From contig CM059625.1 in the NCBI GenBank assembly GCA_030435675.1, positions 16,430,001-16,494,000 on the forward strand: 64,000 nt of DNA, read 5' to 3'. The notes under the pieces are model-generated. The model worked only from the letters and a program-made list of their open reading frames with translations, was not told the DNA's origin and did not search any database. Shown here piece after piece: positions 46,188 to 58,896 of this stretch. The DNA is from Steinernema hermaphroditum. Taxonomy: Eukaryota; Nematoda; Chromadorea; Rhabditida; Steinernematidae. Positions within the stretch are counted from its first letter, which is position 1. Every line of letters starts with the position of its first letter. A program made the translations under genes and the position numbers.

Positions 46188-47403
46188 TCAAATGATATAT
46201 GAATGGTGTTGGGTAACTGGTACCATTTGTAAAGTAATTGATGAGATCAGAGAGGGAATGTACTCATCTTCAAGGGCGGTTTGTGGTTGCTCTTCCTGCT
46301 GGATTTGAGGAGTTCGTAAGGAGCGTTGAGACGAGGTCGCACTGAATCGGTGCATGGAAATTTGCGTCCGAGAATCTTCATCCCTTTTGTCAAGTGCGAT
46401 AAGGTAGCTAGATTGCAAAACTAACTAAACTTCCATTTCAGCACAGATAAAGTTGATAATTACATCATTTCTACTCAAACCGACAACCTTGCGCTGATTC
46501 ACGGATAGCTATTAAAAGAAGTGCTAGCACAGTCAGTTCGTTACCCACAGAATGTTGCCACTCCTGTACCAGCTGAACGCAGCATCGATACCTTGTCCCA
46601 CTGACGATGAGTGTTGAAACGTCGGCTATGTACGATATATTAGTCTCACTTCAGGGAAAAATGGATATCATGAGTGCCACTCTTCCACCGACCAGCTGTT
46701 TAACCAAAACAAGGAGCTAGATGAAGTAGGCAACAGCAGATTTCGTCTGCCTTCTTGTCACAAAAGTAAAACAACTCGGATGAACTTCACTCCAATAGTT
46801 CTCTGGACTCTGCTCATTGACAAGCAAGCAATTTTCGTGGTCATTGCGGTAAAATGCGCACTTTTTCACTATTTATGTGCAAATAGCAACGCATGACAAC
46901 AGGACACACAAAGAAAACCGGTTTTGTTATGAATCGACTGATATCCCGTATTTCGAAACAACGATGAAGCAGTATTAGACCCTGAAACTCGTCATGTAAA
47001 TAGACACCTAGAGGATGAACATTGACTTACGCTATAGCTTTGAAATAGTTCCGCCTCCTCCACACATACAAGGGTAGTATCCTTTCCCGCACATTATAGT
47101 ATCGCTTGGTCAAATTTGGAAGTATCCAGAACTCCCATTTGCCGACAGAACACAGAAATACTACAGCATATGCGATTACTCTGACTGAATGCGAAGGATA
47201 TGAAATGTGAATAAGGAGCGTAGCTCACCGAAGAGTATCCTCACTACATTCCACAGAATAAAGTCCACAGCCCAATGAAACAATTTAATTAGCGGCATAA
47301 ATAATATGGGGGTGTATACAGTCGATAGCATCAGGACCAGATAGAGCAAGTATGCCTTGGTTGTCCATCTTTCCAAATAGCCTCTACGAAATGAAGGCCA
47401 CAT
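46188..47403 (-). CDS. Small membrane protein, Sec62-like segment, about 189 aa
   Basis: Exons 47403-47229, 47160-47031, 46572-46545 and 46424-46188 join in phase; the 28-nt third exon is the weakest. The product has two hydrophobic helices (AYLLYLVLMLSTVYTPILF and LFHWAVDFILWNVVRILFVF). Then FWILPNLT and, after 11 residues, PLY, reminiscent of the FW.LPNL...PLY stretch after the second helix of Sec62, a Sec61-associated ER translocation factor. A charged, Gln/Ser-rich C-terminal tail follows. The N-terminal cytosolic domain of Sec62 is not found, so this may be a truncated copy, lack upstream exons, or be something else. Donors GTGAGC and GTAAGT are good. Confidence 0.45.
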
Positions 47404-47909
47404 CTTGGCTCTTCCACAGAAGCTCGACAATGGGGTGCCGGGCGACCGCACGAAATGATGTGGCACGAACGGGTTTGAGGAACAGTTTACGATCGTTCTT
47501 AAGCCCGAAAAGAGGTACGCGGTCGGAAGAGAAAGTTTTTGTCGACGAAAGGAGTGTTTCCAACAACAGAATGACTATTCTGATCCGCGCGGGCGATAAT
47601 AGTTAGAGCTCGCATAGGGATTCGTTTTCAGTTTTCACTTTCCGAGCGCCTAGATAACGTCGCCGTGCGCCATTTTGTGCAGAGCGCACGCGGACAGTGT
47701 ACATCTTTTAATTCGATGATCAGAGCAAAGAATTTACGTCGACATCGTGGAATGACAAAAAGGCGGCCGGCACACAAACTGCGTTCTGAAATAACCGCCT
47801 ATCATGAACGGGAAGCCTCAAGAAACGACACACGGTGGCCTCTGACTCAGCGTGATGATTGACCATTCGGCGATGGTCTTTCGCAGAACAAATTTTGTTC
47901 GACTTCATG

Positions 47910-48250
47910 ACTTTATTTCATAAATCAAAGGCACTTCAAGGGCCAGTAAAGGAACGCCGAATTACAAACAGAGGATATCCCTTGCAGCCAGCTTCATTCC
48001 TTACGTAGCGTTGATGTTGAACGGGACAGTGAAATCGGAATCGCAGGAATCATCATGCAAGAATAGTCGAACCTCAAGAAACGGCGGTTGACCTTCTTCT
48101 TCTCAAGGCGTGGGGATGGGTATGGCTTCGGAGCTCGCATGTCATTCGCAGAGATGGGTACTTGGTTGCGTTTGATTTCAAAGCAAGCCAGTTTACGCTG
48201 TTTGTGGTGTCCGCAGAACGCCGGCGACCTTCAGGATGACTTCTTACATA
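47910..48250 (-). repeat. Dispersed repeat, copy 3
   Basis: The most decayed copy of the 4.1-kb and 27.8-kb repeat. It shares CAAAGGCA, ACAAACAGAGGATATC, CTTCTTCTTCTCA, GGCTTCGGAGCTCGCAT and CCGGCGACCTTC in the same order. AATAAA on the minus strand at about 47915 marks the same 3' end. Confidence 0.6.
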
Positions 48251-48259
48251 GTTGGATTG

Positions 48260-51200
48260 CTAAGTACCAACCGGACCTATTCTCGTAGGCTAATCAAACG
48301 TAACCTACCTGTGTACAAGTGTGACTCAGTAAAGGGTACCCCTTGGAAATCCAAAAAATTGTCATTCATCGAAAATGAGGTAAATTTAGTCGCGACGAGT
48401 AAAGAACGATCACAAAAAGACTGCACTGTTTCGCCTGCCGACAAATCACTTTCAGCGAACAAGCCTTATGACATACAACTTTTCTTCAAAAGTCGTCTAT
48501 TGCTCCTGCTGTTGTCGATAGATCTGGTTTAGGGGAGCCCTTTGATACTCGAAAACTTTGTAGCGTACCAAGAAATCATTTAAGCCTTATGCACAATATA
48601 TTGTGTATCCCAGGCAGCATAGAACTGCCGCTGTATCTGCGTTACTCGTGGTTGATGTGTCTAGTCAGCGACGGTCATAAAAGACAGATATTTACGCTCG
48701 AGGTTGTCGTCAAGTGTTACTTTACGAGTGCAACCCGGATGTGATTTGCTATTGAAACTCAGCACAAAATTTTTCAGTGCCGCATATAATACGTTGCTAG
48801 TTTATTCGGCTTTACTTAATGTATCTTTGTCAATAGCCATTTTCATTATTCTTCGATAACGGTCGCGACCTGGCTACATCCACCCAGGTGATGTAAATTT
48901 CCTCAAAAACTAACTGTTGTTTTCGCTACGCTATCATCACACGTCAGATTTAAATTCTATTTCCCAGGATACTAAATTAATAATTAAACAGATTTTACTG
49001 GTGCGGAAGTTTTGATAATAAAATATATCATTTTGAGAATGTTTGCTCTCCGACGCTTTTCAACTGTGGTCCAGCTTTCATCGTATCCAACCATCGGTCT
49101 CTTCATTAAGGTAATCTTATTAGGTTTGTCTCTTTCTGGAGGTTGTGCGCAACTGTTTTTAAGAGTGTTTGTCCTCTCACATAATATTATCAGCGTGTGC
49201 AAACAGAACATGCAACATCTTGCATTGCAGATGTTTAGGTAAATATAGATTTGGGTATCATTTTTCGAGTGCCTGCAAAAGGAATATGGAATCAGTGATC
49301 GGTTGTGGTATGCAAACAAACAAACATGGCAAGGGGCATCCCTCATCCATGAGTTAATACATGTATATGTTCTATGTGTTCATAGATTAAGAGCACAGAT
49401 TCTGGAACACACCCAGTGCTTTACCTCTCAAATTGCAATTCGAAATCTTGATCATTTGTTTTTTTTTTGTTAAGGATATGACGATCATGCCTTTATATCG
49501 CAAACTTGAGCCGTTCGTCGATGTATAATCCTTATAAGCGTTCTCAATGGCTGCCTCCGGGATATGTCCCACGCATATGTATTTCATCAAAATCTTTGGG
49601 TCAACATTCGAACTAATGCAGTGAGTAATTTCGTTTCTGTGCGCCCGCTCCCCTTTACTCAGATAGTAGCTATCGCTTTCGAATAGTGAAAACAAAATTA
49701 TAATTACTCCCAGACAAAGATGGTGCGACTAATTAGGCGATGGGAGGCGATTTTATCTGCGTAAATCAGAGTTATGGTTCTTCAGAATGCTGTCTATATT
49801 TAGTCGTGTAACGTATAACCACTAGAAATGCAATCTTAAATAACAAGGATAATACAAGCACGTCTTTTTGGTGAATATTTTTCAACCATTTTGTAATTTT
49901 CGTGCTATACTTGTTTAGTGATTATTTGTTGAAAATCAAGTTCACAATCGCATTGTTCACTACCTGAATTTCACTTAAGATGCACGAACTAGTTGTCTAA
50001 CAGTTGCTTGCTTCCTTCTTCTTTTGTGACAGATTGCCCCATGCATGACTATTTATTTTCACTCACATGCCTCATCAATGATGGTTCCCGACTCGAAAAA
50101 AATGCAAACGGTACACGGCTCACTTAAACCGAAAGTGCCCTCCATTTACTCCAACATATGAAAACAGAGAACAAAATTTTGTTCCCGTACCAATCTGTTC
50201 TTTGTTGCTTGGTGACCGTGTCTCGCGGCTGTCAGACGTCTATCCCTCTAATTAGTGCCAATGCACCTGAACAAGACAGACTTCTTGCTTGTGATTACAC
50301 TTTTCTTCTGGCACAATTTCCGTATATCAATTGTGTTCATAATTAATTGCCCTCCGGCGGCGTCTCTTTACCTCTTCAACGCTCGACGCAGCAGAGGTCG
50401 CAGCAGAGTGGACGCGGGCCGCGATGATTTATGAGCGCCGCTAGTGCAAACACGTAATTATGTATCTTGTCCGAGGGGATGATTTAAATGAGTCGGAACC
50501 GTTTGGCGCGGATCACCCGATTTTCATTACACGAGTGTGAAGGTGAAGAACACACATAAGGGCCAAAGTGATAAATATTGGGTCCGAAATTCGAGTTGCG
50601 TCGGTGTGATAAATGATTTGAATCGAGCAGCGATGCCGGGAGTCGATTTCAATTTGGAACAGATTGGATCGGTGTGTTTCGGCGTGGCCCTCCTCTTCAC
50701 AACTTCTATTGGTTATTGCGATAAAAACGATCAAAATGCAAAGATGTGTCGTTTGCTCGCACATCGGGAGTTCGGTTCAATTCGGACATGTGTTCGCTTC
50801 TGTCCAGGGCGGCGGCAAATTGAGGCTTCTCTGTCACCTTTTTGTGTTTGTAAATAATTTGTATTTTAAGTGATTGTTTTGAACTAATTGAATAGGTCGC
50901 CCGCGATTGTTTTACTCCACGAAGATCACTTTAAAACCAAAGAAAAACAGCCAAAGTGCGGCGTGTCCCCCGCTCTCCAATAAGCATACAAACAAGCATG
51001 CTCATTGGCCATAGTGCGGTTTAAGAACGATTATTTGAGGGATTTTAATCGAAGCAAGCGTGCTTGCGGTGGTTACTGCTGTTATCTGTCAGCCGCTGCT
51101 ATGATTACAGTGACTATTGGACAACAAATTACTGGTTTCATCATTTGATCAGTGAGGTCAGAGATGATCAACGGCTTCAACCATATGCAGGTGATCAGTG

Positions 51201-52040
51201 GGTCAGTTGTCCTGTAGTCAAAAAATTTTAATGTTTTAACCATCCAACTATCGAACATCAAGCATTGTCGATACTTTCAATCCTCCCAATCGGAGAACCT
51301 TTCGAAAAGAACCCACCAAGTTTCGTGGCTGAATTACTCAATAACATTGTCTTTCAATTTTCCAAACCATAATCACAACGATTTTAAGCGCTTTTAAGGA
51401 ACATTCTTTTAATCAGGTTCCAGAAGTGTCTTGAAAGTTTCACAATTACCTAAGAAAACACTCGGGCAGAGAAACATAAAAGCGTCATTCGGTGCCTCAT
51501 GGAAAGTGTCAAAATCGCTTGATTTTAGTTAACCCATCAATCGATGATTGATGAATCGTTCTGAAAGGAAGCCACATGCTGCATTGAGGTCAACCTCCTC
51601 ATGCTCTTTAGAGAAGTAGAAATGTGACGTAGAAAGCATTGAATGTTATGTGATAAGTGGGATCTGAAGCAGTAAAGATCAAAAAACCGTACTCCTAAAG
51701 TGCAAATTCCAAAATTAGCTCCGCCCGACTAATCTATAACAAATGCTTTTCGCTCTGACCACTGTAATGCCCGTTTTTTTTCCGCCAACTCATCTTGTCA
51801 GAACGGGTTGGCCGGGTCTTGTCTGGCCCTCCCACTAACCCTCCGTCTGTCACTGACTTGTCGTGCTGGGTTCAGTCAAGTGTGATCTGGTTTTATTTGA
51901 TCCGATCGTGCTGCTCTGGGTATTCCGTCAACACATAAACGAAACACGGGATGTGTCATTGCAAATCATTTCCGACGTGATCATCGATGTCTTCGTCGTT
52001 CTTGTTCCGGCATAATAAACTGTTTTTCTTCGCTGCTTTC
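48260..52040. other. No recognisable gene
   Basis: About 3.8 kb with short frames only. A T run lies at about 49460. Part of it may be upstream sequence for the exon at 52043. Confidence 0.4.
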
Positions 52041-52042
52041 AG

Positions 52043-53089
52043 GAACATTCATCCAGCGGACATCTGGCACGAACGCCATGTCGAGGAAGCGCGATGAGAG
52101 CTACTTTGATAAGGTGAGGCTTTAACTGCTAATTTTCGGCTGCAGCTCGCTAAATTTGTGGCGTCGCTGTTTGAGAGGGTCGCTATTATTGTTCTCAACT
52201 CTGAAAGGTCTTGCTCGTGGTAGGGAGGACATACATTTCAGTCTTCTTTTCGGAACTTGTTAGGTTTTTAACAATCGTGGAGATTCAAAATTTAAGTGCC
52301 ACTGAATCACAAACAGATTTCGCCGATCTGCTCATGGTAAGCACCGATAAAAAAAGGAATTTTCAAAGTCTGTACCAGGATATCTCCTTAACCCTTAACA
52401 CTTTAAACATAAGAGCCGCATCACATTGTTGCTCCTATATTACTGCTAAAGCAGCCGACACCGTCATCTGTGTCCAAAATTGTGACTTAAATGTTGAACT
52501 CCGGGGCGCTGGGATAACCATAAATATTTCATTCAAAATGCGACACTGTCATTCTGTTCGCCATAGTTCTGTTTTAACTTCGGCTCAAAAAATAAGCGCT
52601 CTGCACTTTAACATAAAGAAGATGTCTGCCGATCCAAAGTGCAACTTCATCTTATAAATAACCAACATCACCACATTTATAAAGATCGTTTCCCGATGTG
52701 CAAATTAGGACCATATCATGCAATTTTACAAAAAAAAACAAGCTCACTTTGTTAATCCCGATTGAGAACATCTTTGTAACTATTCGATCGGTAAACCCAC
52801 CAATACTACTTTCTTCCTCCTTCACGTTGTCTGTTGCATTCCTTTGTGTTTATCCACATGATAAGCCCACTCTTCCGAATTTCTCTGTTTTCGATTGTTT
52901 TATTAGCTTTTGTGTTATTTGCTCTGACAGCGGTCCCACAACAACAGGTCAAGGGAGCAGCAATCGGATAAGCGGAAAGCAGGGGATATTTTGTGCTTGG
53001 CTGCTTTAGTCAAATGGAAGAAAATTGCTCTCCTGCTTGATTGCATCCACGCAATAGTTCCTTATCGTATCGAAGAAGTTTGGGTGTAG
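52043..53089 (+). other. Candidate first exon(s), bZIP-like text
   Basis: Exon 52043-52113 follows GCTGCTTTCAG and ends at AAG|GTGAGG. It contains an ATG at 52078 and codes MSRKRDESYFDK. An in-phase candidate second exon at 52931 (after CTCTGACAG) starts RSHNNRSREQQSDKRK and runs to a TAG at 53087. The first part resembles the start of the PAR/CES-2 bZIP basic region (DE.YW.RR.KNN), but the second lacks the AAKRSR core. The true second exon may lie elsewhere, or the resemblance is chance. Confidence 0.28.
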
Positions 53090-56000
53090 TGTTGCAAGCA
53101 TTTTGATGTCTTTGTTGATAGTATCTACCACGCTTTCCACAAAATCTTAAGAGCGATTTTTTTCTGAAGACATGGTTGATCAAACTGAAACGAAATGCCT
53201 TAGAAATGCCTTAATCACTTCAAGCTGGATTTCGTCGTAAAATGTTGCGGATCAGAATGCTCTATGAAGCCCTGTATCATTAATGTACGCACTTCTCATT
53301 CCCTCTCTCGCTTTGAGCAACCATAAACGACGGAATAAAGTTTTATTGGGCCCTACTAATATGTTGTTTGTGGATTTGATTAAGATTAGCGATAGACGGC
53401 GCAAAGAACTGGTCTTCATTCAGATCTTAAGTAAGTGATTTTTCCATGTGCCGTTCAATATTTATAAGAATTTGACTTTTATGCCGAACCGATCCACCTT
53501 TCATCTCTGATCATTTATCAATAAAATCTTTGCTAGCCCCATAATTTGGCCATAATCAACATGAACGCCCCTTTTTACGGCCTACCGAGAACTACTCCAG
53601 AATGGCGTGTCGGATGCGAACATAATTATATACTTCGGGAAGCGAGAGTCTATGTGGCCAATGGGAAATCCGCCCGGAAAATTGGCCTTGTGGGTAACGC
53701 GTGCGAGCGCGACTTATAACTTGCGCTCTTCCGCCGGCGGCCAATTCAAGCACAAAAGTCGTCTTCTCATCGCCTCCAATTGCTGGGAGCGGTGTTCGTT
53801 TGCGCCGAGTGATACATGATATCTATCTACTGCAAGTAGTGCGTGAGCCAACGAGGGATTGTGCGCGATTTGTTGCCCATCCCAGCTCGTTATTTCCCAG
53901 AAGGGTGTGCTTTGGCGTAAGCTTCGAGCACTACTCAATCTTTCACCTTCAGGAGATGGGAGAAGCAAATGTTTCCGTGTTCTGACAAGTGTTCCATTAA
54001 TCTTAAAGAACTCGAGTCTCGGACATGTTGCATTGGTTTTTTCGCGTTTTTTTGTTGTATTTGTGCTGCAGAAGAACTGCACTTCTTACATTCTCTTTCA
54101 AGTAAACTGTGTATCGTCACAAGGCAGGCTATCGTCACAAGGCAATCAGGCTCGTGTTGTAATATTCTTATCCAACTTTTTCTTGAAAGATCATCTTTAT
54201 TGTCTTCCATTTGCTTATTTTGTGAATCACACTTAAGCACTTATAGAACCGCCTCGTCTTTAGGTCGCCTTTAGAACGAATAGATTTGATCAATTGAGTA
54301 AAATGGGCGGCTTTCGAATCACTCGAAAGGGACCTATTCTTTCGCCACATTCTTTTATACTGGTAGTTCGTGAAGTGGATATCACAGATTAAGCGAAAGC
54401 GAAAAAGATAGAAAACCGCTTTAAATATATGTGGGTAGGTCTGCGGATTAAAACATCAAACTGCTCGTCATTAATAAGCACGTAATCCTTTGCAAAACGG
54501 GCTAAAAAACCATGTAGAAGTTGTACAAGATGTACAGCGAGATTAAAAGATTTGTTTGAAACGGTGCGTTCTTCTTGTTGCTGAAAAACCCTCGCAGACT
54601 CGAAGCCTTGTTAGTCACATACAAAGATCGGTCATTGAGACATGCTTGAAAGAAACACCAAACTGATTTTGAATATCTTTCCTTGTGTATACCTTTTGCA
54701 CAAACTTTGTGATGGGCATTACGGGCAAAAATTTGAGGCATAAAACCGTTTCAACCATCCTTTTGGTATTTGGACCGTCCCTTTTTACGGGGACTTTTTA
54801 CGGATCCCAGAGGGGACGGTTGCTATCCAGAAGGGGAGCGGTTGGAATCTCAGAGGGGGACGGTTGAAATGAATTTATGCCAAATTAGCTCACAAATAAG
54901 AATATGCCGCATAGCAAAATTTATGTTGGTGGTTACACCCTTATCACACATTGGGCTGGATTAACACTACATACACTACGACTACCCCCAGCAAATAAAA
55001 TGCCGTCTTCAGTCCTTGCGTTGATCAGATATGCCACATTTTGACGCGTTAGATGTGGTGATAAACCAAACTTCCTTGTCTTTCGCCGAAATATTTTTAT
55101 GTTAAAGAAAGTCTAAAAATCAACTTGTCATAACTATGCATTCGAAATAAGACGCACTGCCATTTGAAGCGTTCTGCAAAACCCTGAATGGTGTCCATTT
55201 CTTGGAATGCCCACTTCACCTTTGACAACAAACCTCTACGTTGCCCTCATTTGCGTGCCGTCTTAATCTTCATCTCCGGCTACTCCGGACTCCACGAACT
55301 TGTCCCTGAGGAGGTCGTTCTTGTCTCCTCCCTCATTTCCCGCCTCCACCATCCAAAGCGAGCACACGCAATATATATTAAGTGATAATAGAAAAAAGTT
55401 CCCCGAAGTCCTTTGCGCTTGGCTGCGGTCGCGAACGACCATGTGCACGCGCTTTTATGGTCTCTTCGATGCGGCCGCAGTTCGGAAGACATGCGCGCCT
55501 TTCCTCAAATGTGCTCATCGCCTTCTATGAATATCCTTCTGCTTGCTGTCAATCACTCAGTTGCAGGAGATTTGCGATATCTTATTTATGAGCTCAAATG
55601 TGGGAGAGACTTCTTGGCGTGCACTCAGCTTCTGTCCGCTTTGTGCTCTGCTCTTGAGTGCGATGACCGACTAAGACAATAGGATTGGAACACGAAGGGG
55701 AGATAACTGCGTAAATGGGTTCCTACATTGGTAAATCATATAAAACTTTAGGTTCCTAGAGGGGGTTCGTTTTTTTACACTTTGGATGAACGAATCAACA
55801 AAGCAGTAAGGAGACAAGCATTCAAATAAAGCTTGTTCAAAGACTTCATTCGTATGATAGGAAAAAGGTAATGATAGCGGCCAACATTTGTATCGGAGTT
55901 ACATTCCCAATCCGGGAAGATGTCGTAGATCTGTGAACAGAGTAGTAGTGTGAACTGAAGATATTTTACACCGTTCATCGTATCCGTTGAAAAAATCGTG

Positions 56001-58890
56001 AACGGCCTTCTTACAGTATCTTATGCGGAACAACTTTTATGGCTTATTACCAATGAATTTATGACTTGTTCCCTTTCCAGATCGCAACCCTCCTTTGTTA
56101 CTTATACGTGCACTTTGTTATAACTCACGCAGCTCGTACTTCATGAGAAAATGCAATTTCGGGTAATACGTATTAGAGGTCCCTTGAGTGATAAGCAGTT
56201 CGTTCCTTTTGTTGCGAACTGTGAAGCATCGTTCTCGCGAAACATTGACCTGCCAAGCACTAACAAAAATATTGTTTGGGAGTAGTATTGTAGTATGTAG
56301 TATTGCTCTTAAATGATAACCTATGTATGGCGGTAACTCGATTAATCATATTATGAACTCTGGATCATTGCTGATAAATGTTAAGATCTCAAATTATTAC
56401 TGATACGCAACTGATTCTATAAGACAAATTTCGTGAGATCTTGTTTCTCAAAGAGCACCTTTCTTGGTACACTTCGAGAAGTGCAAGATAATAGAGACTT
56501 TTACTTCATTCCAGTCAGACAGCTTGTCATGTTCTTCCAGAATGCCAATGCATATCCTCGACAAATTTGATCTTACTTCTCCACTTTTCGTTTCGCTTTG
56601 AGGGATAGCGAAAAAAAAGTTTGTCCTCGTCTCCACCCATTCCCACCCAACATTACCTATTGTGTACTCACCAATGTTTCTGTTTGCCTTTTCACATAAA
56701 CTAATGCGTTCGTAGTGTGTTTTCCTTGGTCCTTATCTCTCATATTTCCGAGTGCTTTCCGCGCTTTATTCGATGGTCTCCTCATGCGGCGCACGTCACA
56801 TAACGTTTATCCCTCAATTGATACATACACCCTCAAGAAGCTGCGCCGATGATGTTACACCCGCGCAAACTCTAACGAACTCCATCTTTGATTTCTCAGC
56901 CAGCTCATCTTTGCTCCGATCCGAGCGCACGTTCCAGTTGATGAGTCGTAAACGAATTCTCTTCGCCAATTACCGTTCGTACTACGGGCGCGATAATGCG
57001 TTAAGGGTGCCTAACTTCATATCCGCCCTGGGTGGCCAGCTCGTTCCGTGTCTTTAACCATAAATTTCATTGTTCTTTCATGCTTAAGATCCCACTCCAC
57101 GCTTCTCGCTCTTAAAGGCATATGAGTGCACATCATCATCGTGTCACTCTTCGAGACAAAACGGCTGTTTTGATGTGGCCTTTACCGCTGCCACTACGAC
57201 CTCTTATTTAGTTGATCCAAACAATTCACGCGTTTTTATTTTTGCGTTTCACTCGAGAATCTTCGCGCCGGAAAACTTTGCTCTCCATGTAGAAATAGAT
57301 GCACGCTATTGATCTCCGGAGGGCCATGAAGACGTTTTTGTTGCATCGCAATGTTAGAAAGCTTGTAAACATACATCTTCTCTGTTTCTTTGGGTTTATT
57401 TGAATTGAGCCCCAACTGTTCGCGGATATGAATGGCTTTCTAAAATCGGAAGCAGAACCGTTAGATTGAGAAATGCAAACGATCTTCGGTCGAGCTCTAT
57501 TTAGTTCGCGTTGTTGTTTACTCTTTCAATTGGGCTGAGATTTTGAGGAGCTTTGTTATTGTCGCTGTTAACTCATCTGCCACTTGTTCCATGTTGGTTT
57601 TATTCTCTAGATGATATAGGCAAGGGTAAACTTAGGGTAAAAGACTATACCATTTACCTGAAGCAGTTTCATATTTCTTTGTATTGAGAAGATGTTAGTA
57701 TTGACGTATAGGTTACAGTATGATGAACACGCAGCATTTTCCAAAGGCAAATTTGCGAGATTTCTATGTTCTCAGATCTGTGGAAATTTACCAAAAATTT
57801 GCATAAAAGCGGATGTCGATCACTTGCCCACTGGTAACATAAATATCGTTATCAATTTAGACCATTCCACCCTGCTTTCACATCTATGAGAACTCACGAA
57901 AGTGGCCAGTCCATTGGCTGCCAGTATCCAATGTTAATTCCCAGTTTATCTTGGCAGTTTGTTGCTCATTCAAAAAAACATCACTCTCTCGTTAGGTGGG
58001 AAAGCGAAGATGCAAAGTGTTTCCTAGCAGGATAGCAGATATCAAATAAATCGTAACACTTATTTGTTTTTCTTCAATTGTTAGGGGTGAAGTATCCATA
58101 CCATTTGCAACGTTCTGCAAGAGTTTGCCTCATGCAACAAAACTAATAGGCATAGCGCATCAGTTGTCAAGACGAACGAACAAACTGACAGTGGAACGTT
58201 AAGTGCTAGGAGGTGAGCATTAAGCTTTTTGGGGATTTTCATACAAACTCACATACTGTTTTGCCGGTTTCTCCCTACGATATCATAAATCGCTCCATAT
58301 CAACCTACACCAAATGAGATTGTCGAAGCGGATAAGCAGGATCGTTTTGCTATAAAACGTCAATAAATACGCTGCTTAAAGTATTCGATTTTGACCAAAA
58401 TTTACACATAATTTCCGTATGAAGTAATGGCAATAACATTTGTCAATTAGTGAAGAACAAACCTGTGTTCATTATCTAATTTGATGTCGGTAAATTCTAT
58501 TGACTTCCACCGCGAAATTCTGCGATCTCGCGTAATTTTTGTGCAAAGCATCTACAAAAATCTTATTATATCCCTTTAAGAGTTTCTTTTCCGTGGCAAC
58601 ATGGTACTCAACCGCCGTCCATTCTATGAAGATCGACGACCGGCGGATATCAGAAAGGTGCTTACGTGCCGGAAGGCCCATTCATGGGTGGAGAGAGAAT
58701 CGTTGGACCCTGCTCTAATTCGCATTCATACCCCACACACAAATGATTTATGTTTGTGATGAGGCCATAATCGCCTCGTTTCTTTTTGGCATTCACAAAT
58801 AAGACCCGGCGCCCCTCCTTAGTAAACGACACTTCAACGTGGTTGTTGTTGTGCGGGAGACGACGCGCCCGCAGGCTTCCTGAGTCCCGC
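53090..58890. other. No recognisable gene
   Basis: About 5.8 kb. A small cluster of GGGACGGTT repeats lies at 54770-54870. GC-richer text at 53590-53800 has several open frames but no splice-supported exon. It includes the 5' flank of the 624-aa channel. Confidence 0.45.
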
Positions 58891-58896
58891 AAAACA

